DNA from: CAMDPA01 sp964574325
Lineage (GTDB): Bacteria > Pseudomonadota > Alphaproteobacteria > Rhizobiales > Hyphomicrobiaceae
DNA: 64,000 nt
Assembly: GCA_964574325.1 (NCBI GenBank)
Contig: CAZNMY010000005.1
Span: forward strand, 50,312-114,311
Direction: 5' to 3'
In this document: positions 17,153-25,517 of the stretch, piece by piece
How the letters are laid out: every line of letters begins with the position of its first letter
Numbering within the stretch: the stretch's first letter is position 1
The notes under the pieces: generated by a model
Databases searched by the model: none
Seen by the model: the letters and a program-made list of their open reading frames with translations, nothing else
What the model was told of the DNA's origin: nothing
Translations under genes and position numbers: made by a program

Positions 17153-19966
17153 TCATGCGGTCTGCTCCCACAGGTGCTCGGCGCCGACGCTGTCGGTCAG
17201 CCGCTGTTGCTGCGGTGTGAAAGTGACGACCCGCTTCCACATTGCCTCGACATCGGTAGGTGTCAGAACCACCAGATCGCCCGGACGGGCGCGACGTAGG
17301 CACTCCTCTGCTGCTTCCGTCTCCTCTCCCAGATGCCTTGTGATTCGCTGCTCGCTACACCCCGCTGTCAGTGCGCCTTCCGCTATCAGGCCGACGATCT
17401 CGCCAACCGCGCGACCGCGCCGCTTGCGATCCTCGCGAAGTACCAGATCGTCGAAGAACCGCGCGGCAACGCGGCCCAACTCGCGAATGTCATCGTCGCG
17501 GCGGTCTCCGGGCATCGAGAGCAACGCGATGCTGCGTCCGTGACGATAGCGCAGCTTGGCCAGCAACTCGCCGAGAGCCGACAAGCCCGCCGGATTGTGC
17601 GCGTAGTCGAGGATCACGCGGAAGCCATGGCCATCATGAATGTTGAGCCGCCCCGGATTGTCATCGAACGAGCACGTGAAGGTCGACAGCGCCGTGCGGA
17701 TCGCTGCACATGAGACGCCGTGAGCCGCCGCCATCGCCACTGCGCACAAGGCGTTTGCCACGTTGAACTCTGCGAGGCCGTGTAGAGTCGCCGGTATATC
17801 GGCTGCGCGCATGAGCACGCTTCGCTTGCCATTCTCGTAGAGAACGATTTCGGCAAGCTCCGCGCTCCCCGGGTCGCGCACGACGGCCAGACCGCCATTT
17901 TCGATATGGGCTTTCAACTCGGGCCTCAACTGGGCCCCACCCAGCATCGAGACAAAAGCCAGCCGACCCCGCGCACGCCGGCGGATCTCAGTCGTGTAGG
18001 GATCGTCCGCATTGAGGACGCTTGTGCCGCCTCGATGCACGGCCTCGACCACCACGGACTTGACCGAGGCGAGATCTCGAATTGTCTCGATCCCACCCAG
18101 CCCCAGATGATCGGAGGCGATGTTGGTGATGCAGCCGACATCGCAGCGGTCGAAGCCGAGCCCCTCGCGCAGAATACCGCCACGCGCGGTTTCCAGCACG
18201 GCCACATCGACCTTCGGGTCGCGCAATACCAGCCGTGCACTCTCCGGCCCCGCCGCATCGGTCCTCGTGACGCGGTGTCTGCCGATGTAGACGCCACTCG
18301 TCGTCGTCAGACCGACGGTGAGGCCTTCTGCGTGCAGAATGTGGGCCAGCATGCGGACCGTCGTTGATTTCCCGTTCGTGCCCGTAATGGCCAGTATCGG
18401 AATCCGCGCTGGCGTGCCGGGCGGGAACAGCATGTCGATAATGGGGCGCGCTACGTTGCGCGGCGCCCCCTGCGACGGCTGCAAGTGCATGCGCAGACCG
18501 GGTGCTGCATTGACCTCGACGATGCCACCGCCAGTCTCGTCGAAGGGACACGCGATATCGGGTGCAACGATATCCACGCCGGCGACATCAAGGCCGACGG
18601 CTCGCGCCGCCCGGCAAGCAACAGCGGCATTGTGCGGATGAATTGCATCGGTGCAATCCACGGCCGTTCCGCCGGTCGAAAGATTGGCCGTGTCGCGCAG
18701 CCGGACGACGAGACCTCCGTGCGGGATGCTTTCGGGCTGCATTCCCTGTCGGTCGAGAACGGCTAGCGCGCAGGCATCGATCTCGATGCGCGTCATCATG
18801 TTCTCATGGCCACTACCTCGGCGTGGATCGCGGTTCACTTCGGCAACCAGCTCGGCAATGGTGTGCCGGCCGTCTCCCACGACATGCGCATGCACCCGCT
18901 CGGACACCGCGGCGACTTCACCGTCGACTACCAGCACGCGGTAGTCGCGGCCGTAGAGCAACTGTTCGACGATCACCGAGCGGCTGTGCTGCCGAGCCGT
19001 CGCGTAGCCTGCTTCGACCTCGGCACTGCTGCCGAGGCCGATCGTTATGCCACGCCCATGGTTCGCATCGAGCGGCTTGGTGACCACCGCTCCACCTAGA
19101 CGCGTTGCGGCAGCCACTGCCTCCTCGGGCGAATGGACCACATGTCCTGCGGGCACGGGCAGACCGGCGTCGGCGAGCAGGGTTCTCGTCAGCTGCTTGT
19201 CGCTGGCGGCGTCGGTGGCGATGAAAGTAGTCCGGCCAGTGACGCTGGCGCGAATGCGCCGCTGGTAACGCCCCGTGCCGAGTTGGAACAGGCTGCGACT
19301 GTCGAGCCGCATGACGGGAATGCCACGCCGTCTCGCCTCCTCGACCAGGGCGCGGGTCGTCGGCCCCAGACTCCAGCGTCGCTGCACCTGTCTGAGGCAT
19401 GTCATGACGCGTTCGATATCGATGTCGTCTCGAACGACGTCATCGCAAGGGTCTCGATCACAGACGACATCCAGGCCGTCGACGCCATGTAGATCCGCCG
19501 GCAGCAGAGCGTCGACAAGTTCGAGCGCCAGGCGGCCAGCCAGCAGCCCGACCGGCTCGTCTTGATAAGCGTAGAGGATGTTGTAGACGCCAGGCCTGCC
19601 GCGGACCGACCGGGTCTTGCCTCGGCTGACCTCACATCCCACGAGAGACTGCAGCTCCAGCGCGACGTGCTCGACGACGTGGCCGATCCAAGTTCCCGCC
19701 CGCAGCCTGCGCAGAAAGCCACCGTATTGCTGATAACAGCAGCCGTGCTCGGCCAAGCCGGGCAAACACTCTTCTAGCCGGTCGACAAATCCTGGAATGC
19801 GACTCGTCGGCCACGCCTCCATCGCGCCGATGTCGAGCTGAATGCGGATCATAGGCGTCGAGCTGAAGAGATTCGGTCCACGCAGTGCCCTGCATTCCAA
19901 GACGCGCATGCCGCGAGGAGCCGGCTTGACGGGACTGTCCGCACAGGTGGAGATCGGCATGTCCAT
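17153..19966 (-). CDS. cphA: Cyanophycin synthetase
   Basis: 937-residue CphA, which polymerises Asp and Arg to cyanophycin using ATP. Order: N-terminal domain (RVLECRALRGPNLFS, LPGLAEHGC, VVEHVALELQSLVG), ATP-grasp domain (~200-480, VVTKPLDANHGRGITIG, GRDYRVLVVDGEV, EVNAAPGLRMHL) for Asp addition, then a Mur-ligase-like domain with P-loop ITGTNGKSTT and NIASDHLGLGGI for Arg addition, ending with ILDYAHNPAGL and TPTDVEAMW. Both active sites look complete. The ATG at 19966 has GGAG 9 nt upstream; a GTG at 19972 abuts the previous stop. Member of an operon with an EcfG-type promoter. Confidence 0.97.
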   Translation of the reverse strand: MDMPISTCADSPVKPAPRGMRVLECRALRGPNLFSSTPMIRIQLDIGAMEAWPTSRIPGFVDRLEECLPGLAEHGCCYQQYGGFLRRLRAGTWIGHVVEHVALELQSLVGCEVSRGKTRSVRGRPGVYNILYAYQDEPVGLLAGRLALELVDALLPADLHGVDGLDVVCDRDPCDDVVRDDIDIERVMTCLRQVQRRWSLGPTTRALVEEARRRGIPVMRLDSRSLFQLGTGRYQRRIRASVTGRTTFIATDAASDKQLTRTLLADAGLPVPAGHVVHSPEEAVAAATRLGGAVVTKPLDANHGRGITIGLGSSAEVEAGYATARQHSRSVIVEQLLYGRDYRVLVVDGEVAAVSERVHAHVVGDGRHTIAELVAEVNRDPRRGSGHENMMTRIEIDACALAVLDRQGMQPESIPHGGLVVRLRDTANLSTGGTAVDCTDAIHPHNAAVACRAARAVGLDVAGVDIVAPDIACPFDETGGGIVEVNAAPGLRMHLQPSQGAPRNVARPIIDMLFPPGTPARIPILAITGTNGKSTTVRMLAHILHAEGLTVGLTTTSGVYIGRHRVTRTDAAGPESARLVLRDPKVDVAVLETARGGILREGLGFDRCDVGCITNIASDHLGLGGIETIRDLASVKSVVVEAVHRGGTSVLNADDPYTTEIRRRARGRLAFVSMLGGAQLRPELKAHIENGGLAVVRDPGSAELAEIVLYENGKRSVLMRAADIPATLHGLAEFNVANALCAVAMAAAHGVSCAAIRTALSTFTCSFDDNPGRLNIHDGHGFRVILDYAHNPAGLSALGELLAKLRYRHGRSIALLSMPGDRRDDDIRELGRVAARFFDDLVLREDRKRRGRAVGEIVGLIAEGALTAGCSEQRITRHLGEETEAAEECLRRARPGDLVVLTPTDVEAMWKRVVTFTPQQQRLTDSVGAEHLWEQTA

Positions 19967-19972
19967 TTGCAC

Positions 19973-20908
19973 TCACTCCGAAAAAACGAGCTGAGACTGT
20001 TGGCCGGTAACGCCGAGCTCACGGCGATATGCCTCGAAGCAGCGGGCGCCATGCCACAGGCGAATCAAGGCTCCCTCGGCAATCGGGCGTGCACGACGCG
20101 GGTCTTCGCCGACCAGAGGGCGCAACACTTCGGCGTTCCAAGCCTGCGAGTGCTTCACATCAAGAGTCGAGTGAAGGGCGAAGTAGTGGCGATTGCTGCT
20201 CGTGACACCCAGCCGCTTGAGGCCTTGATTGACGAGACTCGCCCGCCCCGGCGCGGTCATCTCGATGACGCCGAGCGCGCCGACGGAGTGGTAGGCGTAT
20301 TGGCGGTGGCGCGCCATGGCGAGCATGGCATTGCCTAGCGCCAACGACTGCGGGATCACCACCTCTGTGCTCGGCTCGAGCTCGAGGTGGGTAGCAAGCC
20401 GCGCCAGCATCGGTCCGTGCATGCCTCGCAGATGGCCGCGCCCCATCTCGTCCCAGTAGTTTCGAGCCATTTCGAGCTTGGCCGTCTCGCTGAACTTCAC
20501 CTGCGTCAGCGCCAACAAATCCTCGAACCCTGCTTCGCCTGCGACCTCCTGCAGGAGGAACCAGCGCATCTGCTCCATCGTCGCCGTTTCGGCCAACCAC
20601 GGGAACAGCACGTCGTTCTGCCCGGGTCCCACCTGCTCCAGGCGCTCGAACCAAGAGACGAAGCCGTCGGAATCGTCGGGCACGCCGGGCAGGAGGTGCT
20701 CGATTTCACGCCGCACGGCTTCTATGTAGTCGCATTCGGCGACTGCAATGGTGGCCTGCTCGGCTATGCGGTCGCGCCACTGCACGTCGGGCAATCCGGG
20801 CTCCAGCGCGCGCGAATTGAAGTCTGCCAGACCGATATGGAACAGGCGAAACTCTTCGTCCGCGAACTTATCTGCACCGTTTCTCCACGCGAACTCAGGT
20901 TCAGCCAC
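19973..20908 (-). CDS. Haem-oxygenase-like dimetal oxidase family protein
   Basis: 311 residues from the GTG at 20908 (GGAGA 7 nt upstream; overlap of 8 nt with the methyltransferase). All-helical protein of the 'iron-containing redox enzyme' or haem-oxygenase-like diiron oxidase type. Candidate metal ligands are in FLLQEVAGEAGFEDL, GRGHLRGMHGPML and LHSTLDVKHSQAW. Relatives oxidise amino acids, fatty acids or guanidino groups, so an Arg- or Asp-derived substrate is conceivable here but not shown. Lies directly between the methyltransferase and cphA with no gaps, so it was co-selected with cyanophycin synthesis. Confidence 0.8.
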   Translation of the reverse strand: MAEPEFAWRNGADKFADEEFRLFHIGLADFNSRALEPGLPDVQWRDRIAEQATIAVAECDYIEAVRREIEHLLPGVPDDSDGFVSWFERLEQVGPGQNDVLFPWLAETATMEQMRWFLLQEVAGEAGFEDLLALTQVKFSETAKLEMARNYWDEMGRGHLRGMHGPMLARLATHLELEPSTEVVIPQSLALGNAMLAMARHRQYAYHSVGALGVIEMTAPGRASLVNQGLKRLGVTSSNRHYFALHSTLDVKHSQAWNAEVLRPLVGEDPRRARPIAEGALIRLWHGARCFEAYRRELGVTGQQSQLVFSE

Positions 20909-21911
20909 GATCACTCTCCGGTGTGTTGGTGATGCAGGCGAGCACGACAGCGATCCGATCTGCCACGTCGTAAGGAGGATTGACGAGTTCCTCGCCGAAC
21001 ACGTCGGGATCGAGTTCCTCGTAGGTGAAGGAAACATTGCGGCCCTCCAGCGCCTCGGACAGCGCTGTGCGGAAAAGGTCACGACCGGCGACGACGGCGG
21101 TTCCCGTGTAAAGCGCGAGGCGCCCACCAGGCGCCAGGCTGTCGAGGCTTTCGAGAGCGATTCGCAGCGATAGGTCGTAGCCCCAGCGGCCTCCGCCGTG
21201 GCGATAAACGCGCGCCGCCGGGTCGACCAGGTAGGGTGGGTTCGAGACGATCAAATCAGCCTTCCCCTCGACGGCGCGCAAAACGTCGCTCTCCACGACG
21301 CGGACGCCGTCCAGCTCATTGATTTGCGCGTTGACGGCCGCAAAGCGCAGCGCGAGCCGGTTGACATCGGAGAGCACGAGCTCGGTCTTCGAGGTGCGTG
21401 CGAGCACGTGCGAAGCGACGATGCCTCCCGCACCGCTGCCGCAGCCGACGTCGAAAATCCGGCATGCCGAACGCGAGCGCAGCCGCCCCGCTGCCGAGCG
21501 GACCGCCTTGGCGAAGCGGTAAGTGTCGGGTCCGAAGAACACCGCACTTTCCGCCGTTGTTGGATAGGCGGTGTGGGCGTACAGCTGATCACCAATCGAG
21601 GAGAACCGCACAGAACTGCGCACATTGCCGTCGCGCTCGTGGAGCACCCGAGCCTCAGCCATGAGACCTATCAAGCTCGCCGGAACGGCACTGCGGGGAA
21701 TGGCCAAACTCCAACCGAATAGGGCCGCGAGCGGATCCTTGGCATCCCGGTCCCGCGCCAGTACGCGTGCATGGGTGAGCGGAGTCGAAGTGATGAAGTG
21801 ATACCCGTCCGCGCGCAACTCGCGGCCAAGGGTTACGAGTGCGGTGTCGGACGCTCGAGCATGCGAGACTGTCTGCCTTGCTGCGGGGGTGATCGGACCG
21901 GAACTGCACAT
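20901..21911 (-). CDS. Class I SAM-dependent methyltransferase (HemK-like NPPY type)
   Basis: 336 residues from ATG 21911. Motif I is IFDVGCGSGAGGI, motif II-like ELVLSDVNRLAL, and motif IV is DLIVSNPPYLV, which marks N-methyltransferases acting on planar amide or amino groups (protein Gln, adenine and relatives). A ~110-residue N-terminal domain precedes the catalytic fold, as in PrmC-like enzymes. First gene of the operon with the dimetal oxidase, cphA and cphB, ~37 nt downstream of an exact EcfG-type promoter. The substrate is unknown; cyanophycin, its dipeptide or a partner protein are possibilities. Confidence 0.85.
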   Translation of the reverse strand: MCSSGPITPAARQTVSHARASDTALVTLGRELRADGYHFITSTPLTHARVLARDRDAKDPLAALFGWSLAIPRSAVPASLIGLMAEARVLHERDGNVRSSVRFSSIGDQLYAHTAYPTTAESAVFFGPDTYRFAKAVRSAAGRLRSRSACRIFDVGCGSGAGGIVASHVLARTSKTELVLSDVNRLALRFAAVNAQINELDGVRVVESDVLRAVEGKADLIVSNPPYLVDPAARVYRHGGGRWGYDLSLRIALESLDSLAPGGRLALYTGTAVVAGRDLFRTALSEALEGRNVSFTYEELDPDVFGEELVNPPYDVADRIAVVLACITNTPESDRG

Positions 21912-21947
21912 TCGCGTCTCGCCTGATTGCGGAACCGACCGTCGGCA

Positions 21948-21972
21948 AACGCCAGCCGCCCAGTTGAGTTCC
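21948..21972 (-). promoter_or_regulatory. EcfG-type promoter of the cyanophycin operon
   Basis: On the minus strand: GGAAC (21972-21968), 16-nt spacer, CGTT (21951-21948). The methyltransferase start at 21911 is 37 nt further on. This predicts that cyanophycin synthesis belongs to the general stress regulon. Confidence 0.8.
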
Positions 21973-22004
21973 TGTCGCCGGCGACCGATTGATCTCAACC
22001 GCCG

Positions 22005-22251
22005 GCTGTGGCGGCCGGAAATTGGCCATAGCAGTAGGCGCAGGCCATGGCGCAGCCATTGGATGTCGAGGGCGCGATGAAGTTCGAGCTACGTTCACCG
22101 GGCCGCATCGTGATGCTGCTCTTCAGGCCCAGCAGGAGCACGCGGCTCTCGAGGGGTTGTTGTTGTGCGTCGGTACGAAGATTCGTCGTGCATCGGGGTA
22201 TCTGGCCGGGATCTCGCGCCCGCGTGCGTCCTCCTCGACCTCCGTTTCCAT
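22005..22251 (-). pseudogene. Spore photoproduct lyase-like radical SAM remnant
   Basis: Two minus-strand frames together resemble the N-terminal ~100 residues of the SplB-like radical SAM family. The first, from ATG 22251, reads EVEEDARGREIPARYPDARR and FVPTHNNNPS, then stops. After a frameshift the second reads RVLLLGLKSSITMRPG and SSNFIAPSTSNGCAMACAYC, which includes the CxxxCxxC iron-sulfur motif. Similarity ends right after CAYCYG, so the rest of the gene is deleted. Upstream is the SemiSWEET gene, downstream the cyanophycin operon promoter. The loss may record a rearrangement at this junction. Confidence 0.7.
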
Positions 22252-22293
22252 GTCGATCGTATCGATGGCCGAGGATGTCGCGTGGCAATGCCA

Positions 22294-22542
22294 TCAGCCG
22301 TACCTCGCCTTGAGTGCGATGATAATGACAGCCAGAATGCCGAGCACGGTGTTGCAGAGGACGACCGACAAACTCGAAATGCCTACGCCGTAGACGATCC
22401 AGAGCAGTGACGCGGTGAGCGTAACGAGATACATGCGGCGGGATACCCCGGCGGTCTCGCGTGTTCTGACGATCTTCCAGACCTGTGGCACGAACGAAGA
22501 GGCGGAAAGCATGGTAGCAAGCAGGCCTATTGCCTCGATCAT
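22294..22542 (-). CDS. SemiSWEET/PQ-loop family transporter
   Basis: 82-residue protein with three membrane helices, the size of a bacterial SemiSWEET half-transporter, which works as a dimer for sugars. The first helix has the PQ motif (SFVPQVWKIVRTRE), the second the SLLWIVYGV segment, and the third a conserved Asn (VLCNTVLGILAVI). Start overlaps the preceding small ORF (ATGA). Last gene of the dps-MgtC operon. Confidence 0.88.
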   Translation of the reverse strand: MIEAIGLLATMLSASSFVPQVWKIVRTRETAGVSRRMYLVTLTASLLWIVYGVGISSLSVVLCNTVLGILAVIIIALKARYG

Positions 22543-22727
22543 GGCGCTGCTGGCTCGCGCAAGGGGGCTGCGTTTTCGTGGATCGCGTAAGGGCGGTGGT
22601 CCGTGATCTGCACGAGCAATCCAATCTCGTCAGCGCGTAGCATTCGAACGACATGACTTCCGGGGCCCACAATTCGGCAGAGCAAACCGTGATTGGGATC
22701 CTCATTCCGACGACACATCCGCATCAT
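22539..22727 (-). CDS. Small hypothetical ORF coupled to SemiSWEET
   Basis: 62 codons from ATG 22727, overlapping the end of MgtC by 26 nt and the SemiSWEET start by 4 nt (ATGA). Central part HGLLCRIVGPGSHVVRML and GLLVQITDHRPY is mixed and could form a small beta fold. No family recognised. It fills the otherwise empty 160 bp between MgtC and SemiSWEET, and the tight overlaps argue for a real gene, but composition alone is not decisive. Confidence 0.4.
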   Translation of the reverse strand: MMRMCRRNEDPNHGLLCRIVGPGSHVVRMLRADEIGLLVQITDHRPYAIHENAAPLREPAAP

Positions 22728-23190
22728 CGCCGCGAGTCCCGATCCATCGCTCGACGCGTGCAAGCGCCGCCAATATCAGGACCGTCAGTCCAGCCGCCAT
22801 GGCGGCAATCGTATAGTCACCGGCGCCGCAGGCTACCCCTAACGCTGCCGCGAGCCACAAGCTCGCGCCCGTGGTCAGACCGTGTACCGAGCCGCGCGAC
22901 TGGATGATCGCCCCGGCGGCAAGAAACGCGACGCCCGCTGTCACTGCTTCGACCACGCGTATCGGATCGGAGCGGGAATGGCCTGACGGCAGCTGCGCCA
23001 TCAGCTCGAAGGTGATGAGCGTGAAAAGCGCCGCTCCCATAGCGACGAGCATATGGGTCCTGAGGCCAGCCGGCCGACGCTTCAGCTCGCGGTCGATGCC
23101 AATGATGCCGCCGAAGAAAACGGCAAGCAGCAACCGCACGAGAATGACGTGCTCCGGCGTCGCTGTGCGCACGCTCTCGAACCAGCTCAT
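22702..23190 (-). CDS. MgtC/SapB family membrane protein
   Basis: 162 residues with about five membrane helices. Family signatures: LLLAVFFGGIIGIDRELKRR, GLRTHMLVAMGAALFTL, TAGVAFLAAGAII and GLTTGASLWLAAALGVACG. MgtC proteins modulate ATP synthase and Mg homeostasis in some bacteria; the short form here lacks the C-terminal ACT-like domain of virulence MgtC. ATGA overlap with the upstream Pro-rich gene. Inferred stress role from the operon with dps. Confidence 0.9.
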   Translation of the reverse strand: MSWFESVRTATPEHVILVRLLLAVFFGGIIGIDRELKRRPAGLRTHMLVAMGAALFTLITFELMAQLPSGHSRSDPIRVVEAVTAGVAFLAAGAIIQSRGSVHGLTTGASLWLAAALGVACGAGDYTIAAMAAGLTVLILAALARVERWIGTRGDDADVSSE

Positions 23191-23411
23191 GTGTTGATCG
23201 AGGCTGCCTTCTTGTCCCGCTGCGCCGGATCGGGCTGCGGGTCGCGCAGCGGACCGTGCTCGGGCACGGGATCACCGGGCACCGGTAAGCGCGTCGGCTC
23301 GCCCGGAAGCACGTCGGGAACTTCGCTCGGGGTGGGTTCGATCTGCGGCGGCCGCTGCGCCTCGCCCGGCTGATCTGGCGGCGCTCCGGGCTGCTTGGTG
23401 CCTTCCTGCAT
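23187..23411 (-). CDS. Proline-rich small hypothetical protein
   Basis: 74 residues, about a quarter proline, hydrophilic and presumably disordered, with PGAPPDQPGEAQRPP and a repeated pattern of Pro-Glu/Asp pairs, ending in a basic DKKAASINT. No signal peptide or domain. Start at 23411 (MQEGTKQPG); a Met at 23444 would overlap dps. It sits 13 nt after dps and overlaps mgtC (ATGA), so it is translated with them. Confidence 0.6.
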   Translation of the reverse strand: MQEGTKQPGAPPDQPGEAQRPPQIEPTPSEVPDVLPGEPTRLPVPGDPVPEHGPLRDPQPDPAQRDKKAASINT

Positions 23412-23424
23412 GGTGTGCTCCTGT

Positions 23425-23937
23425 TCACTGTGCCGCCGGTCCATCTGCCGTTCGTTCTGGCCCGCTTCGCCAACCGACCAATGTCGCGCGCAACATCCAT
23501 GCTGCCTTTTCGTGGAAGGCGAGCTTGTTGCTGAGCAAATCAGTGGTGACTAGATCGGCGGCTTCGTCCGCTATTTTCCCGGCTGCTCGGATCTGGACGC
23601 AGGCCTGCTCATGTTGCTGGAGCAGATCGTCGACCATCGCACGGGTGTTCGTCTCCTGCTGCAGTTGCGGCACGCCGGTCGGAAAAGAGCTGCCATCAGA
23701 CGAGGGCGCGCGAAAGCCCAACTGCAGGATCCGCTCTGCGATTTCGTCGACGGCCTCGAACAAGGCTTTGTAGTGCTGCTCGAGCAGCGTGTGCAGCGGC
23801 TCGAACAGCGGGCCCCGCACATTCCAATGATAAAGATGGGTACGCACCATCAAAGAATAGGTCGCATCGAGGATTCGCCCGAGGTTCTTCGCCGTTTCGG
23901 CGCGCTCACTTGCCTCAAGTCCGGTATTCGGCTCCAC
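23425..23937 (-). CDS. dps: Dps family DNA-protecting ferritin
   Basis: 170 residues from the GTG at 23937, preceded by AGGAG at 7 nt spacing; the frame is open further upstream but lacks such a site. Ferroxidase-site residues of Dps lie in YHWNVRGPLFEPLH and EQHYKALFEAVDEIAERI, with the His and Asp/Glu pattern intact. Dps dodecamers bind DNA and oxidise iron with peroxide in stationary phase. First gene of an operon with a Pro-rich peptide, MgtC and SemiSWEET. Two near-consensus EcfG sites lie upstream. Confidence 0.93.
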   Translation of the reverse strand: MEPNTGLEASERAETAKNLGRILDATYSLMVRTHLYHWNVRGPLFEPLHTLLEQHYKALFEAVDEIAERILQLGFRAPSSDGSSFPTGVPQLQQETNTRAMVDDLLQQHEQACVQIRAAGKIADEAADLVTTDLLSNKLAFHEKAAWMLRATLVGWRSGPERTADGPAAQ

Positions 23938-23974
23938 CGTTGGCTCCTCTCGTGTTCGGCCGTAATGACTCCAC

Positions 23975-23999
23975 AACTTCGAGGACCACTTGGAGTTCC
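23975..23999 (-). promoter_or_regulatory. Near-consensus EcfG promoter of dps
   Basis: Minus strand: GGAAC (23999-23995), 16-nt spacer, AGTT (23978-23975). It lies 38 nt before the dps GTG. The -10 differs from consensus by one base. Confidence 0.55.
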
Positions 24000-24049
24000 C
24001 CACCCAAATCCACGATGCCAACCGTCTCACCAGCCCAAAATTTGCCGTA

Positions 24050-24074
24050 AACTTGCTGAACTCCGTTCGGTTCC
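24050..24074 (-). promoter_or_regulatory. Second near-consensus EcfG site upstream of dps
   Basis: Minus strand: GGAAC (24074-24070), 16-nt spacer, AGTT (24053-24050). Same orientation and same variant as the site at 23975, in tandem 75 bp apart. Confidence 0.4.
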
Positions 24075-24122
24075 ATTCACTCACTCACCGTTCATCGGGC
24101 AGATTCACCGAGGGGAATAAGC

Positions 24123-25100
24123 GTGAATGCTATGATCTGGAGTTGCCTGCCCGTGCTCTTGTTGGGCTTCGGGCTTGGTACCGTTGCGCGGCTGGTGCCG
24201 GCAGTCGTCCCTGATGTGCACGCGAAGAGTGAGGTTCTCTATGGTCCGTTCGGACCTGAAGGACCACGCATGCGCGAGCAGATGTGGATGTTGCCGGGTG
24301 GGACGAAGGGTGTTCCGCTCAGGGCGGTCGTGTTCAGGCCGCCGGACAGGATGACCGCCAAAGCACCCGAGCGTCGGCCGTTGGTTGTAATTAATCATGG
24401 AACCTCCGAGACCACGCGACACGCGGTCTCTCTTCCTGTCTATTATTGGTTGTCGCGCTGGTTCGTGGAGCGCGGCTTCGTCGTTGTTCTCCCGCAGCGT
24501 CGTGGTCACGGTGCCACCGCGGGTCCCTTCGTGGAGGCCGTCGGAGACTGCGCAAATCCGGATCATGCCCGCTCAGGTTCGATCGCCGCCGACGATATCC
24601 ACGCGGTCGTCGACCACATGACCCGGCAGTCGTTCATAGACCCTGACAAAGTCGTCGTGAGCGGAATTTCTACGGGCGGCTGGGCTTCCCTGGCGCTTGC
24701 GGCTCGCAACCTCGAGCCGGTTCGAGCCGTGGTCAACTTTGCGGGAGGGCGCGGCGGGCACGCCTGGGGGAGACCTCACGACGTTTGCGGCGAGGAGCGC
24801 TTGATTGCGGCCGCCGGGGAATTTGGCGCACAGAGCCGTATTCCGACCCTGTGGCTGTATTCGAGCAACGATTCGTTTTTCGGACCATCACTTGCACGAC
24901 GAATGTCGCAAGCATGGATCGAGGGTGGCGGCGCCGCAGAGCTTCACGTGCTGCCCGCCTATGGCGCAGACGGCCATTCGATAGCTGACGACCACGCGGG
25001 CTGGCCGCTATGGGGCAATCAGCTCGAGGTCTTTCTCAGCAAGAGCCTTGGCACTCGATCACCAAGCGAACTCTTGCCGAGTTCCTCGATGGCAAATTGA
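24123..25100 (+). CDS. Exported alpha/beta hydrolase (dienelactone-hydrolase-like)
   Basis: 325 residues with an N-terminal hydrophobic signal or anchor (~3-25). Alpha/beta-hydrolase fold: LVVINHGTSETTR (oxyanion region), nucleophile Ser in VVSGISTGGWASLAL, acid Asp in LYSSNDSFFG, and His in YGADGHSIADDH. Such proteins act as periplasmic esterases or peptidases; the substrate is unknown. Transcribed divergently from dps; no EcfG site faces it. Confidence 0.85.
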   Translation: MNAMIWSCLPVLLLGFGLGTVARLVPAVVPDVHAKSEVLYGPFGPEGPRMREQMWMLPGGTKGVPLRAVVFRPPDRMTAKAPERRPLVVINHGTSETTRHAVSLPVYYWLSRWFVERGFVVVLPQRRGHGATAGPFVEAVGDCANPDHARSGSIAADDIHAVVDHMTRQSFIDPDKVVVSGISTGGWASLALAARNLEPVRAVVNFAGGRGGHAWGRPHDVCGEERLIAAAGEFGAQSRIPTLWLYSSNDSFFGPSLARRMSQAWIEGGGAAELHVLPAYGADGHSIADDHAGWPLWGNQLEVFLSKSLGTRSPSELLPSSSMAN

Positions 25101-25479
25101 AGAAAGGGGCGGCCCGCGACCTAGGTGTGTGGCAACCTTTGTGGCCGCGGGCCTGTCGCTCCGAGTGACGCTGTGGGCGAGGGGGGGGGGCTTAGCGTCA
25201 TTGGGGAGCGATGCTGTTCTGGGCTTCGAAGCTGTTCATTTGACGATCGATCAGATTTTACGGGCGGCGCGCGGACATCACGCTCTGCCCCCGGCAGTGA
25301 ACGATATCGGCCCTGCGCTGCCGGTTCGGTCCGCCGTGTTGCACTCATAACGGATACCTTCAACGATCCTCAGTCAGCGATTACAACGTGTCAGGAAGCG
25401 GTTCGTTCCCGCCTCGGCGGCTGCAACAGCAGAAACGTGGAAGTCGATGGGAAGCGTCGGAGAAGTGCGCTCAGAGCCA
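25101..25479. other. Intergenic region with a G10 tract
   Basis: About 380 bp between the hydrolase and the EF-hand gene with no recognisable product. Ten consecutive G occupy 25181-25190. GGCCCGCG at 25111-25118 can pair with CGCGGGCC at 25146-25153 across a 27-nt loop, possibly terminating the hydrolase transcript. Confidence 0.4.
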
Positions 25480-25507
25480 GGGGGCTGCAGCAGACGCGGC
25501 AGCCCCC
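25480..25507 (-). terminator. GC-rich hairpin after the EF-hand gene
   Basis: Perfect 9-bp stem GGGGGCTGC / GCAGCCCCC around a 10-nt loop, 10 nt past the stop at 25518. No T-run follows, so its termination activity is uncertain. Confidence 0.5.
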
Positions 25508-25517
25508 CGTTGCTCAA

